Shown in pieces: positions 44,472 to 53,951 of a DNA stretch of 62,610 nt. Under the pieces are notes generated by a model. The model was given only the letters and a program-made list of their open reading frames with translations, had not been told where the DNA came from and ran no database searches. Source of the DNA: Prochlorococcus sp. AG-409-D09 (lineage in GTDB: Bacteria > Cyanobacteriota > Cyanobacteriia > PCC-6307 > Cyanobiaceae); assembly GCA_003215935.1 (NCBI GenBank), contig QCJQ01000005.1:1-62610 (forward strand), written 5' to 3'. A program made the translations under genes and the position numbers. Numbering within the stretch: position 1 is the first letter of the stretch; each line of letters starts with the position of its first letter.

Positions 44472-46735
44472 CCAATTCCTAAGTTATATCTCCAATCATC
44501 CCCAAAATCCTTACTTGCAGCTTCTAATCTGACTGGACCAACAGGTGTATTAACTATAACTCCAGAGCCAAGAGAAAATCCAGATCCTTCCTTATCAAGA
44601 AGTTCTCCAGGCTTACCGGGAACATTGGCTTGAGATCCAAAATCTGTTCCAGCATCAGCAAAAAATGAACCAGAAATTATTCGCCAAATAGGAAATCTAT
44701 ATTCAGCTGTGGCTTCTCCGAAACTCCTTCCTACTCCAAGATCACAAGAGCTCCATCCCCTAACTGAACTCGAACCACCTATGCAAAAAGCTTCGTAAGG
44801 TGGAAGATCTCCAACAATTGTTCCAGCTTTAACTTGCAAACCAATTGCTTGATTACAATCTTCTTCTTGCTTCGTCTTTGGCCTACAACCCTTATGAATT
44901 TTTAGAAGATTAACAGGTATAAAATGCGCATATGTAACTCTTGCACGATTAAAAGTAGGTGAATTTTTACCGACAGATATAAATTGCTCTGTTCCTAAAG
45001 TTGCAAAATCTCCCGAATTCGGATTTCTTGAATCATCCAATTTGTTATAGGTAGTCCCCACCTTGAAACTAACTAATGTATTTTCATTTGCACAATTGAA
45101 AGCGACACAAATAACATCATTATTTGAAGCTGATTTATTTTTGTATTTCTTTGAGGCTACGCCATAAGGTCTTTCATTCCCTGAGTAATCTATTGGTGAA
45201 ACTTTTTGAAAGTTCATACCTACAAGAACACTCCATGGAACTTTTTTAAAAGGATCTCCATTATTTAATGGCCGCGCAAAAGAGAAACCTCCCCCAACTT
45301 TTTCAAGAACAACTGAATCTCCTTCATAGTCAAACCAACTAAAACTTTTCCCTGTTGCATCCTTCTGTGCAGCATTTACTGAGGAAAATGGACCTCCATT
45401 TTCAGTAGAGGTAATATCATAAGCCGTTGAGGATTTTGCATCATAATACTCACTTGCAGTTTTGATACTTCCACCTGACTCACTCCTAAATTCCTGTGGG
45501 ACTTCTCTGCTTATATATACATTAGTGCGAAAAGATGTTCTATATCGATCGCCTTTAATCCATGGGTCTGACAATGATAAATTCAATAAATATCCATATT
45601 CACCATAAGTAATATTAGCATTTGTTTTCCATGCCCTACCAGCAAAATTAGATTCCTGAAGCCCACCTGTACCAAATATTCCTTGTGCGCCACTATAACC
45701 TATTCCTCCAGTTAAAGAGCCTGTTCTTTGCTCACTTATTCCTAGAGTAATTATAACCTCACTAGCTTTATCTGGAGATGGTTTTAAGCTTACTTTTATA
45801 TCACTAAAAAGTGAGGTCGCGTATAATCTTTTTATATCTTGTTCGAGCTTTCTTCTATTAAAGATAGTACCCTTTTTAGTTGAAAGTTCTCTTTCTATTA
45901 CCCACCTTTTGGTTTTACCTTTTATCTTTCTACCTTTTACATCAATATCATCTCCTTCTTGATTTAAAAATATAATTTCAACTCCTGCAACAGTTCCTTC
46001 TTGAACTTTTAATTGAACAACTCCTTGAGGCGTAACTCTATTAGGACCAGAGATTTTCACCAAAGAATATCCTTGATCTAAATACCAAGATTTTAATTCT
46101 TTCATTCTACTTTGTAGAACATTTAAATTCAAAGTTCTTCCATAATCAGAAGAAAATATTTGTTTTATTCTTTTAGAAGGTATTTTATTTGACTCAGGCA
46201 ATATTTGGATTTTTTTGAGCAAAGGATTGGGTTCTACTTTGACTAATAGTTGAACTCCCAAAGGTCCATTTAAAGATTCAATTACAACTGCAGAGAACCA
46301 ACCAGTGGAATAAACCGCATCTAAATCTCTTTTAACTTCATCTTTAGTAACTTTACTACCGGGTCTTATTTTCATTGCATCATATGCCGCAAATTCCAAA
46401 ACTCTTTTTTCTTGATGATCTTCTAATCCTTCAATAATTACTTCAGCAATTAATACTTTCGTCTCATCAACATCTTCTAACTCTGCAGATTTATATTCTT
46501 CCTGAGAAACTATAAAACTCTTTTGATTAGTCTCTACCTTTAATAATTCTGAAGAGTCTAAAGACTTCTGTGTGTTTTTTAACTCATTATTTCTAGTTTT
46601 AAATTCCTGATTATGCGTGAAATTGCTAGCAGTACTTGAAAAAGCAGAAATTGCCATTATAGGCATTCCTAAAGCAATAGCATATGCCCCTTTGCAAATT
46701 AGTCCCAGAGAACTATTTTTAGAATTTCTAAGCAT
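44459..46735 (-). CDS. bamA: Outer-membrane assembly protein BamA/Omp85
   Basis: Outer-membrane beta-barrel protein that inserts other barrels; cyanobacterial Omp85 is related to plastid Toc75. The 758-aa product has an export signal within the first about 35 residues (CKGAYAIALGMPIMAISAF), a polar linker, and POTRA-type repeats from about 90 to 340 (VLIAEVIIEGLEDH, YSTGWFSAVVIESLNGPLGV, VKIQ-like VEPNPLLKKIQIL, EGTVAGVEIIFL, RRKLEQDIKRLYATSLFSDIKVSL). A barrel follows, containing GGIGYSGAQGIFGTGGLQESNF, FCIGGSSSVRGW (the conserved VRG/Y motif region) and a terminal aromatic residue in NLGIGWKF. Start ATG 46735. It leads the lipid A operon, linking barrel assembly and LPS synthesis. Confidence 0.93.
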   Translation of the reverse strand: MLRNSKNSSLGLICKGAYAIALGMPIMAISAFSSTASNFTHNQEFKTRNNELKNTQKSLDSSELLKVETNQKSFIVSQEEYKSAELEDVDETKVLIAEVIIEGLEDHQEKRVLEFAAYDAMKIRPGSKVTKDEVKRDLDAVYSTGWFSAVVIESLNGPLGVQLLVKVEPNPLLKKIQILPESNKIPSKRIKQIFSSDYGRTLNLNVLQSRMKELKSWYLDQGYSLVKISGPNRVTPQGVVQLKVQEGTVAGVEIIFLNQEGDDIDVKGRKIKGKTKRWVIERELSTKKGTIFNRRKLEQDIKRLYATSLFSDIKVSLKPSPDKASEVIITLGISEQRTGSLTGGIGYSGAQGIFGTGGLQESNFAGRAWKTNANITYGEYGYLLNLSLSDPWIKGDRYRTSFRTNVYISREVPQEFRSESGGSIKTASEYYDAKSSTAYDITSTENGGPFSSVNAAQKDATGKSFSWFDYEGDSVVLEKVGGGFSFARPLNNGDPFKKVPWSVLVGMNFQKVSPIDYSGNERPYGVASKKYKNKSASNNDVICVAFNCANENTLVSFKVGTTYNKLDDSRNPNSGDFATLGTEQFISVGKNSPTFNRARVTYAHFIPVNLLKIHKGCRPKTKQEEDCNQAIGLQVKAGTIVGDLPPYEAFCIGGSSSVRGWSSCDLGVGRSFGEATAEYRFPIWRIISGSFFADAGTDFGSQANVPGKPGELLDKEGSGFSLGSGVIVNTPVGPVRLEAASKDFGDDWRYNLGIGWKF

Positions 46736-46779
46736 GAATTTTTGAATGCGACAAGATAAGCCGTAAACACAGACAAACC

Positions 46780-47532
46780 TTACCTGGAAGTCTTTGATTT
46801 AGAGAAGTCACCTTGTATACGTTTAAGAATCTCCCCGTAGGCTTCGATTACTCCTCCAAGATCTTTCCTAAAACGATCTTTGTCAAGGATTCTGTCTTTA
46901 GGATCTGAACTCCGATTATCCCATAACCTGCAAGTATCAGGACTGATTTCATCAGCTAAAATTATTTTATTATTATTATTCATTCCAAATTCCAACTTAA
47001 AATCTACTAAGCATAGATCTATTCTCTCAAAGAAAGCTATTAAAAAGGTATTTACTTCATAAGCAAGGTTTTCTATTTCTTGTTGTTGTTCAAAAGAAAT
47101 TAGATCAAGTAATTTTAATCTTTTATCTGTTAATAAAGGATCTCCCAAGCTATCCTCCTTATAATATATATCTAATAATGGAGAGCGAAGTTTTACCCCC
47201 TCTTTAATAGGAGTTTGCTTACAAAGTGAACCAGCAGCAATATTTCTTACAACTATCTCTAATGGAATAATTTTCACATTCTGGGCAATCATAAAAGTAT
47301 CTGATAATCTTCCTAAATAATGAGTTGGTATACCTTCTTCAATTAAAAATTCAAATATATAAGAAGATATTTGGCAATTCAATCGTCCTTTATCTTTAAA
47401 TTCAGAATGCTTCACTGCATTAAATGCAGTTGCATCATTTTTAAACTCAATCAAAACTGTTTCAGGTTTATCGCTTCTATAAACCTTTTTTGCCTTTCCC
47501 TCATAAAGAAGGGGTCCTTGATTTAATTGCAT
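46780..47532 (-). CDS. purC: SAICAR synthetase
   Basis: ATP enzyme of purine synthesis that joins CAIR and aspartate. The 250-aa protein has [27 protein letters not shown], the [17 protein letters not shown] segment, [12 protein letters not shown] (substrate binding) and [18 protein letters not shown]. Start ATG 47532. It is divergent from purD across 97 bases, so the two pur genes may share a bidirectional promoter region, though no operator is recognised. bamA lies 44 bases downstream on the same strand and may be read from the same transcript. Confidence 0.95.
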   Translation of the reverse strand: MQLNQGPLLYEGKAKKVYRSDKPETVLIEFKNDATAFNAVKHSEFKDKGRLNCQISSYIFEFLIEEGIPTHYLGRLSDTFMIAQNVKIIPLEIVVRNIAAGSLCKQTPIKEGVKLRSPLLDIYYKEDSLGDPLLTDKRLKLLDLISFEQQQEIENLAYEVNTFLIAFFERIDLCLVDFKLEFGMNNNNKIILADEISPDTCRLWDNRSSDPKDRILDKDRFRKDLGGVIEAYGEILKRIQGDFSKSKTSR

Positions 47533-47629
47533 ATAGACCTAAATACAGTTGAAATGGCAAAATAACTATATAAATGGTTTATTAGCAAATCATTTACAAA
47601 AAACAATAGTTCAAAAAATCTAAATCCTT

Positions 47630-48955
47630 TTGACTAATCAAGCACTTCCATCGTTAAGAAATATCCTTATTATTGGAAATGGAGGTAGAGAGAATTCACT
47701 AGCATGGGCTTTAGCTAAATGTAATGGAATTGAAAAGGTATATATCGCACCAGGGAATGGAGGAACAAATGGGCTTGAAAGTTGCTTGAGTTTAGAAATC
47801 CCCATCTCCAGTACAAAAGAAATCGTTAAAAACTGCTTTAATCTAAAAATTGATTTAGTAGTAATAGGGCCTGAAGCGCCACTTGCAAGTGGATTAGCCG
47901 ATAAATTAAGAGATGCAGGCTTAACAGTTTTTGGACCTTCGTGCCAAGGTTCACAATTAGAAGCGAGCAAAAGTTGGGCTAAAAACTTAATGAAAGAAGC
48001 TGATATTCCTACTGCAAATTATTGGACGGTAAGCACAGAGAAAGAAGCAATGAAATTACTAAAGGAATTAAATAAACCTTTAGTAGTAAAAGTAGATGGA
48101 CTTGCTGCTGGCAAGGGGGTGTCCGTCAATGCATCTATAAAGTCAACAGAATTATCGATTCAAGAAGCTTTTGCAGGCAAGTTTGGATCTGCAGGGAAAA
48201 AATTAGTTCTTGAAGAAGTAATAACAGGACCAGAAGTTTCGATATTTGCTTTATGTGATGGGAAAGAATTCATTATTTTACCTCCAGCACAAGATCACAA
48301 GCGTCTTCTTAATGGAGACCAAGGTCCAAATACAGGTGGGATGGGCGCATATGCTCCAGCACCGTTAATAAGCGAAAAACAATTAGAAGAAGTAAGCAAA
48401 ACAATATTAAAACCAACTCTTAAAACATTGCAAAAACGAGGTATTGATTATCGAGGCGTTATTTATGCGGGATTAATGCTCACCAAAACTGGACCGAAAG
48501 TAATTGAATTCAATTGCCGATTCGGCGACCCAGAATGTCAAACTTTAATGCCACTTATGGGCAATGAATTCGCACAAGTTCTTCAAGCTTGTGCAATAGG
48601 AAATCTCAATCAGGCACCTACTCTTACAATCAAGAAATTATGTAGTTCTTGTATTATTTTAGCAGTCTCAGGATATCCAGAAAAACCTAAGAAAGGGGAT
48701 GAAGTTAATATTAAAGTTCCTAAACAAGAGAACATTCAATTTTTCCATTCAGGTACCAAAGTAGTTAATGAAAAATTAATTACTTCAGGAGGCAGAGTTC
48801 TTTCAATCGTTGCGCAAGGGAAAGATTTTAATGAATCATTTCATAAAGCATACCTAGCAATAAATGCTATCAACTTCAAAGGGATGCATTATAGAGAAGA
48901 TATCGGATATCAAGTCAGAGAAAATAAGAATTTTATTCAAGAGAAAAAAATATAA
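47630..48955 (+). CDS. purD: Phosphoribosylamine--glycine ligase (GAR synthetase)
   Basis: ATP-grasp enzyme of purine synthesis. The 441-aa protein has IIGNGGRENSLAWALAK at the N-terminus, VVIGPEAPLASGLADKL, VKVDGLAAGKGV (nucleotide loop), VLEEVITGPEVSIFALCDG, LPPAQDHKRLLNGDQGPNTGGMGAY, and EFNCRFGDPECQ (metal site). The start is TTG 47630; there is no ATG before the essential GNGGREN motif, so a non-ATG start is firmly implied. Its stop overlaps the nblS ATG by one base (TAATG), which suggests that the sensor kinase is translated from the same message. Confidence 0.95.
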   Translation: MTNQALPSLRNILIIGNGGRENSLAWALAKCNGIEKVYIAPGNGGTNGLESCLSLEIPISSTKEIVKNCFNLKIDLVVIGPEAPLASGLADKLRDAGLTVFGPSCQGSQLEASKSWAKNLMKEADIPTANYWTVSTEKEAMKLLKELNKPLVVKVDGLAAGKGVSVNASIKSTELSIQEAFAGKFGSAGKKLVLEEVITGPEVSIFALCDGKEFIILPPAQDHKRLLNGDQGPNTGGMGAYAPAPLISEKQLEEVSKTILKPTLKTLQKRGIDYRGVIYAGLMLTKTGPKVIEFNCRFGDPECQTLMPLMGNEFAQVLQACAIGNLNQAPTLTIKKLCSSCIILAVSGYPEKPKKGDEVNIKVPKQENIQFFHSGTKVVNEKLITSGGRVLSIVAQGKDFNESFHKAYLAINAINFKGMHYREDIGYQVRENKNFIQEKKI

Positions 48956-51009
48956 TGTCAAGTCCTAAAAATCAATCAATAGATCCAATTAATTCAAAAG
49001 AAAATGAAAAAAAGCAATACCAAAGTAATAGTTTAATTCAAAGATTACGTATATGGTGGTCAGAATTTAGTCTTAGATCAAAGCTACTTGCAATTGCTAC
49101 ATTAGTTGTCAGTTTTATAATGACATTAATCACATTTTTTGCATTAAGTAGCATTCAACGTGATGCGGGAATGAATGATACTCGTTACGCAAGAGACTTA
49201 GGACTACTTTTATCAGGGAATGTAACAGAGCTTGTAGCAAATAAACAAAATAGAGAGTTATTTAATGTTGCAGAAAAATTCTGGCGATCCAGTAGAAATC
49301 TTCGTTATATATTTTTTACAAATACTGAAGGAGAAATAGAGCTAGGAATACCAGTCAGCGCAATTCCTCCTTTAAATGATAGTGAATTGCAATTAAAGAG
49401 AAAATTAGAGCTTCCTTCCGAACTCAAAAAGAGGCCTCAATTTCCTCTAGTCCGCCAACATATAACACCTCAAGGTCAAGTTACAGATGTATTTGTACCT
49501 ATGCTTTGGAAAGGAAAATATTTAGGGACGTTAGCCCTAGGTGTAACTCCTAATAAAAAAGCATTAGCGAGCGCAGCTCTAACAAGAGAAGTTACTGTTG
49601 CTGTTTTCATATCAATTTGGGTACTTGTAATCATTGGAGCCGTATTTAATGCACTTACAATCACTAGGCCAGTAAGAGAACTTGTTAAGGGAGTTCGAGA
49701 AATATCAAAAGGTAATTTTTCATCAAGAATCACTTTACCTATGAGTGGAGACTTAGGCGAATTATTAAATGGATTTAATACAATGGCAGCCAAATTAGAA
49801 GATTATAATGAAGCTAATATTGAGGAATTAAGAGCTGCTCAAGTAAAACAACAATCTCTGATTGCAACAATGGCAGATGGTGCTCTTCTTCTAGATTCAG
49901 AAGGTAAAATAGTACTAGTAAACCCTACTGCAAGAAGATTATTTAGATGGGAGGGCCGCAAATTAGAAGGGCAAGAATTACTCACTGAATTGCCAGAAAT
50001 ATTGAGCAATGAATTACATCAAACAATCAATTCTCTTTTACAAAATATTGGAGATATAGATGACTTGCGCTGTAGTCTCGATGAACCATCTAGAACATTA
50101 AGAATTGTCTTGCAATCAGTAAGAGATTCAAGTGGCGAAACACTAAAAGGAATAGCAGTAACAATACAGGATCTAACAAGAGAAGTAGAGCTAAATGCTG
50201 CACAAAAACGTTTTATAAGTAATGTTTCGCATGAGCTCAGAACACCATTATTTAATATAAAAAGTTATGTAGAAACTTTATATGATCTTGGAGACCAATT
50301 ATCCGAAGAAGAAAAAAAAGAATTTTTAGGAGTTGCTAATTCAGAAACAGATAGATTAACAAGATTAGTTAATGATGTACTTGACTTATCAAGACTAGAG
50401 TCAGGAAGAACTATTCAACTTGACTCTTTAAGTATACGACCAGCAATTGAACAAACTCTAAAAAATTATAAACTCAATGCTGAAGAAAAAGGTGTTACTT
50501 TAATACAAGATATAGAAGCAAATATCCCTGAAATAATTGGCAATGAAGACCTATTGCTTCAAGTATTTGACAATCTTATAGGTAATGGATTGAAATTCAG
50601 TAAGCCAGGAAATCTTATAAAAATAAGAGCCTATACTTGGCCAGATACTTGTAGAGCAATACCTATAGAAATTGACACCGAAAATCTAGCTCCTCATTGT
50701 GAGATTATTTCTCCAATGCCTAAAGTTCGAATAGAAGTGGCAGATACAGGTTGTGGAATATCTAATGTTGATCAACAAAGGATTTTTGAAAGATTTTTCA
50801 GAGTTGAAGATTCTGTGCATACTGAAGCAGGGACTGGGCTAGGACTTTCCATAGTTCGAGGAATTGTAGAAAAGCATGGAAGTAAAATTCGTATGGTAAG
50901 TGAACTCAATGTTGGAACAACTTTTTGGTTTGACCTAGCTTTAAAAGAATCAGATAAAGATGCTCTTTTTCTAGAATCTACAAAAACAAGTTGGATTTTA
51001 GATCAATAA
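48955..51009 (+). CDS. nblS: NblS/Hik33-type sensor histidine kinase
   Basis: Membrane sensor kinase conserved in all cyanobacteria and linked to light, nutrient and osmotic stress responses, including hli control. The 684-aa product has two membrane helices (about 46-68 and 212-236) around an extracytoplasmic sensor region. A HAMP domain follows (ITRPVRELVKGVREISKGNF), then a PAS domain (ATMADGALLLDSEGKIVLVNPTARRLF, about 300-400). HisKA holds NVSHELRTPLFNIKSY (phospho-His426), and HATPase has LLQVFDNLIGNGLKFS (N box), VADTGCGIS (G1) and GTGLGLSIVRGIV (G2). It is the second gene after purD, overlapping by one base. The domain order HAMP-PAS-HisKA-HATPase is that of NblS. No response regulator is in the window. 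Confidence 0.93.
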   Translation: MSSPKNQSIDPINSKENEKKQYQSNSLIQRLRIWWSEFSLRSKLLAIATLVVSFIMTLITFFALSSIQRDAGMNDTRYARDLGLLLSGNVTELVANKQNRELFNVAEKFWRSSRNLRYIFFTNTEGEIELGIPVSAIPPLNDSELQLKRKLELPSELKKRPQFPLVRQHITPQGQVTDVFVPMLWKGKYLGTLALGVTPNKKALASAALTREVTVAVFISIWVLVIIGAVFNALTITRPVRELVKGVREISKGNFSSRITLPMSGDLGELLNGFNTMAAKLEDYNEANIEELRAAQVKQQSLIATMADGALLLDSEGKIVLVNPTARRLFRWEGRKLEGQELLTELPEILSNELHQTINSLLQNIGDIDDLRCSLDEPSRTLRIVLQSVRDSSGETLKGIAVTIQDLTREVELNAAQKRFISNVSHELRTPLFNIKSYVETLYDLGDQLSEEEKKEFLGVANSETDRLTRLVNDVLDLSRLESGRTIQLDSLSIRPAIEQTLKNYKLNAEEKGVTLIQDIEANIPEIIGNEDLLLQVFDNLIGNGLKFSKPGNLIKIRAYTWPDTCRAIPIEIDTENLAPHCEIISPMPKVRIEVADTGCGISNVDQQRIFERFFRVEDSVHTEAGTGLGLSIVRGIVEKHGSKIRMVSELNVGTTFWFDLALKESDKDALFLESTKTSWILDQ

Positions 51010-51013
51010 TAAA

Positions 51014-51034
51014 AAGAATTAATTATTAATTCTT
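51014..51034. terminator. AT-rich inverted repeat between nblS and kaiC, possible weak terminator
   Basis: AAGAATTAAT (51014-51023) and its exact reverse complement ATTAATTCTT (51025-51034) flank a single T. It lies between the convergent nblS and kaiC stops. It is short and very AT-rich, so termination is plausible but weak; no other terminator is seen in the 45-base gap. Confidence 0.35.
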
Positions 51035-51054
51035 GGCACAAAATATCAACTAAA

Positions 51055-52551
51055 TTATTGCAAATCTTTTCCTTTAAACATTCCTGTTATTGACTCTTGT
51101 TCATTAATTCTATGAGGAGCACCACTGAAAATTTGCTCAAAGTTCGAAAAAGAATCCTTAATTTGAGGGCCATCATTTGTAATTATAAATTCCCTAATTC
51201 TCTTATCATGCCATGATCCACGCATTTTAAATACATTAATGGCTCGAGCCATTTCTCCTCTGATCTCTACATATTGCAATAATAAAATAGTATCCGTAAT
51301 CGTTGAAATATGTGAGTCAGTAATGGAATGACTTCCCATAAACTCCTCTGCAGTATTAGTAAAGAAACCTGCAATTTCTTCTTGTTTTGCATAACCAGTT
51401 ACACCTATAACAAATTGTCGAAATGCATTTAAACTAACTCCTCTTGCTAATGCAGACAGAGAGTCAATAGCCATCCGAGAAGGCTTAAATTCTGTTATCT
51501 CAGATTTAATTATTTGAAGATGATCTTCTAGACCGGTTGATTCAGGATATGCACAAATTATTTTTAATAATCCATCACTTTCCATTTTTTCAAAATCAAT
51601 ACCCCAACTGGTTGCATTTCTTAAAAGTTGAGCTCTAGATTCTTCATAAGCAAATAAAATAGCCCTCTCTTGATTATCATATGCATCTTCAATAAACTTT
51701 GATACAAGCATTGTTTTACCTGTTCCTGTTGCTCCTGTTGCAAGAATAATTGAGTCTTGAAAGTATCCTCCACCACACATTGAATCTAAATCAGGTACAC
51801 CAGAACTAATACGTATATTTGATGAACGCTGAGTTAAACGCATTGCACCAAGAGGGAAAACACTTATTCCTTGTTTACCCATCGTAAAAGGGAATTCACC
51901 TTTCATATGAGTAGTTCCTCTAAGCTTTAAAATCTCAACAGTTCTTCTTCTTCTTTCTGATTCAAGTACATTTCTAAAAATCACAACGTTGTCTGAAACA
52001 AATTCTTCAACTCCATAACGAGCGATTGGTCCATAATCATCAAGTCTTTCAGTTGTCATAATTGTTGTCACTCCTATTTCTTTAAGACGAGAAATAAGTC
52101 TAAATATTTCTCTTCGAACTACATAAATAGCATCATATTGCTGAAAAACAGCAGTAATTGAATCTATAGCAACTCTTTTTGCTTTATATTTTTTTATTGC
52201 ATAACTAATTCGTTCAATTAAACCGGACAAATCAAAACTACCTGCAACATCTTGCCCCTCAGGATCAGGAGATGCATCTAAAATAAATAATTTATTTTGA
52301 TTCACTAAGTCTTGTAATTCCCATCCAAAACTTGATGCATTTCTAATAATATCCAAGGGTGATTCCTCAAACGTAACAAATATCCCTGGCTCATCAAAAT
52401 TACAAATTCCATGATGCAAATACTGAAGGGAAAAAACAGTTTTCCCTGTACCTGAAGTACCGCTTACTAATGTGCTTCGTCCAGTAGGTAACCCTCCATA
52501 GCAAATATCGTCAAAGCCTTCTATTCCTGTGGGAAGTTTTTGTAATTGCAT
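51055..52551 (-). CDS. kaiC: Circadian clock ATPase/kinase KaiC
   Basis: Hexameric double-RecA clock protein with slow ATPase and autokinase/phosphatase activity. The 498-aa protein has CI Walker A LVSGTSGTGKT (residues 28-38), CI catalytic Glu62-Glu63 in TFEESPLD, CII Walker A ATGATGTGKT, CII YEESRAQ, and the phosphorylation site TDSHISTITDT (the Ser-Thr pair at about 416-417, equal to S431/T432 of Synechococcus elongatus). Compared with that 519-aa protein, the N-terminus is about 15 residues shorter and the C-terminal tail about 6 shorter and unlike it after SGAPHRI, the region KaiA binds in kaiA-bearing species. It is co-directional with kaiB, 98 bases downstream of it. Confidence 0.97.
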   Translation of the reverse strand: MQLQKLPTGIEGFDDICYGGLPTGRSTLVSGTSGTGKTVFSLQYLHHGICNFDEPGIFVTFEESPLDIIRNASSFGWELQDLVNQNKLFILDASPDPEGQDVAGSFDLSGLIERISYAIKKYKAKRVAIDSITAVFQQYDAIYVVRREIFRLISRLKEIGVTTIMTTERLDDYGPIARYGVEEFVSDNVVIFRNVLESERRRRTVEILKLRGTTHMKGEFPFTMGKQGISVFPLGAMRLTQRSSNIRISSGVPDLDSMCGGGYFQDSIILATGATGTGKTMLVSKFIEDAYDNQERAILFAYEESRAQLLRNATSWGIDFEKMESDGLLKIICAYPESTGLEDHLQIIKSEITEFKPSRMAIDSLSALARGVSLNAFRQFVIGVTGYAKQEEIAGFFTNTAEEFMGSHSITDSHISTITDTILLLQYVEIRGEMARAINVFKMRGSWHDKRIREFIITNDGPQIKDSFSNFEQIFSGAPHRINEQESITGMFKGKDLQ

Positions 52552-52649
52552 CAGGGTAAATTGTAGATTTCTTTTTGAAGTGGTGAAAATTTTTCTTATT
52601 TTTAAACTTACAGAAAAAATAGAATGAATCTTCAGGTACTTGGAGATAC

Positions 52650-53009
52650 TTAAGGATCTGGATCGTTAATGTCCTCATCTCCCGACTCATTATAAAAACT
52701 AGAAGGTAGGTCTGACTCTGATAATTCGTCATACAATAAATCAAGACCTATTAAAACTCTTTCTCTATCAGATAAATCACCAATGATTCTCCTGACAGGA
52801 GGTGGAAGAATTTTCGCCAAGGTAGGCGTAGCTAAAATTTTGTCTTCCTCTGCTAACTGAGGACTTTTCAAAACATCTATCACTTTCAACGCATATACTC
52901 CTTTAAATTCATTTTTGAGGATTTCTCTCAAGGTTTTCAGCGCCCTCATAGAATTCGGAGTATTTCCAGCTACGTAAAGCTTAAGAATGTACGTTTTTCT
53001 TGCACTCAT
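52650..53009 (-). CDS. kaiB: Circadian clock protein KaiB
   Basis: Fold-switching thioredoxin-like protein that binds the CI ring of KaiC and moves it toward dephosphorylation. The 119-aa product has [55 protein letters not shown] (with the cis-proline region) and [20 protein letters not shown]. An acidic C-terminal tail ([10 protein letters not shown]) is typical of the marine cyanobacteria. It starts at ATG 53009. kaiA, which precedes kaiB in Synechococcus, is absent: only 182 bases separate kaiB from rplU and no kaiA remnant is visible there. A KaiA-independent, hourglass-like timer is the accepted reading for this arrangement in Prochlorococcus. Confidence 0.97.
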   Translation of the reverse strand: MSARKTYILKLYVAGNTPNSMRALKTLREILKNEFKGVYALKVIDVLKSPQLAEEDKILATPTLAKILPPPVRRIIGDLSDRERVLIGLDLLYDELSESDLPSSFYNESGDEDINDPDP

Positions 53010-53191
53010 AGTAAAAATTCAATAAATCTAAGAAAAGAAAATGTTTTCCCCTAATTAAATCTTGACGGATAAGACCACAAAAGGAGAGGATGTTAGTTTC
53101 TTTTCCGATTGTGAATTAGGCTTAATCGGCTAATGTAAATGCTTGTCTTAGAGCACGCAAGTCAAAGCCAGCCTGATCGCGTCTTTTTATC

Positions 53192-53617
53192 ATGGCCAAC
53201 AAAGAAAAAGCCCCTTCAAAGGAATTGACTAATTCTTCACCTTACGCAATAGTTGAAGCTTCCGGTACTCAATTCTGGTTAGAACCTAATCGCTACTACG
53301 ACCTAAATCGCATAAATGCATCTGAAGACGAAACTGTTGTCTTTGACAAAGTATTGTTAATTAATGATGGAAAAACCACAAAGATAGGGACTCCTTTCAT
53401 TAAAGATGCGGCAGTACAAGCAAAGGTATTAGCTCATAGAAGAGGGCCTAAAATTATTGTCTACAAAATGAGGCCAAAGAAAAAGACCAGAAGAAAAAAT
53501 GGACATAGACAAGAGTTAACAAGAATCATTGTTGAATCAATTAATTCAGACAAAGAAACAAAAGCAAAAAAGACTACAAAAAGCAGTAAAGTCGAAAAAG
53601 AAAAATCTGAAGAATAG
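53192..53617 (+). CDS. rplU: 50S ribosomal protein L21
   Basis: Large-subunit ribosomal protein. The 141-aa product has the core YAIVEASGTQFWLEPNRYYDLNRI, VLLINDGKTTKIGTPFI, VQAKVLAHRRGPKIIVYKMRPKKKTRRKNGHRQ (the conserved L21 signature with its basic block). A long Lys/Glu-rich tail (about 110-141, DKETKAKKTTKSSK) extends beyond the usual 100 to 110-aa core, as in other marine picocyanobacteria. It starts at ATG 53192, divergent from kaiB. rpmA (L27) follows 42 bases later, the usual pair. Confidence 0.96.
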   Translation: MANKEKAPSKELTNSSPYAIVEASGTQFWLEPNRYYDLNRINASEDETVVFDKVLLINDGKTTKIGTPFIKDAAVQAKVLAHRRGPKIIVYKMRPKKKTRRKNGHRQELTRIIVESINSDKETKAKKTTKSSKVEKEKSEE

Positions 53618-53659
53618 AGATTCTTCAATCAAACAATTCACTTACATTTCTTCATTCTA

Positions 53660-53926
53660 ATGGCACATAAAAAAGGCACAGGCTCAACAAGAAACGGTAG
53701 AGACTCCAATTCCAAAAGACTTGGGGTTAAAGCTTATGGAGGTGAAACTGTCACAGCTGGAGCAATACTGATCAGACAAAGGGGAACTGCAATTCTTCCT
53801 GGTGATAATGTTGGGAAAGGAAAAGATGATACCCTGTTTGCATTAAAAGATGGAGTTGTTAATTTTGAAAGTATTAAACGAAGACTAAAAAATAGAAAAA
53901 GGATTCATATTGCCGTTGCAAGCTAA
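53660..53926 (+). CDS. rpmA: 50S ribosomal protein L27
   Basis: Large-subunit protein at the peptidyl-transferase centre. The 88-aa product begins [20 protein letters not shown], with the basic N-terminal arm that reaches the P site, and continues [23 protein letters not shown] and GNNVG-like [19 protein letters not shown]. Start ATG 53660, no N-terminal pre-sequence, so no cleavage by a special protease is implied. The stop codon begins the hairpin that separates it from the convergent methyltransferase gene. Confidence 0.97.
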   Translation: MAHKKGTGSTRNGRDSNSKRLGVKAYGGETVTAGAILIRQRGTAILPGDNVGKGKDDTLFALKDGVVNFESIKRRLKNRKRIHIAVAS

Positions 53927-53951
53927 ACAATAACAATTAAGTTATTGTTTA
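53924..53951. terminator. Bidirectional hairpin between rpmA and the methyltransferase gene
   Basis: TAAACAATAAC (53924-53934) and its exact reverse complement GTTATTGTTTA (53941-53951) surround loop aattaa. The left arm includes the rpmA stop and the right arm the end of the methyltransferase gene. A TTTT stretch follows on the plus strand. The stem is AT-rich, so it is likely a weak shared terminator for the convergent genes. Confidence 0.55.

Noticed and set aside
53010..53191. Possible kaiA remnant between kaiB and rplU
   Set aside because: Only 182 bases, with no frame or segment resembling the KaiA C-terminal domain on either strand; reads as divergent promoter spacer.
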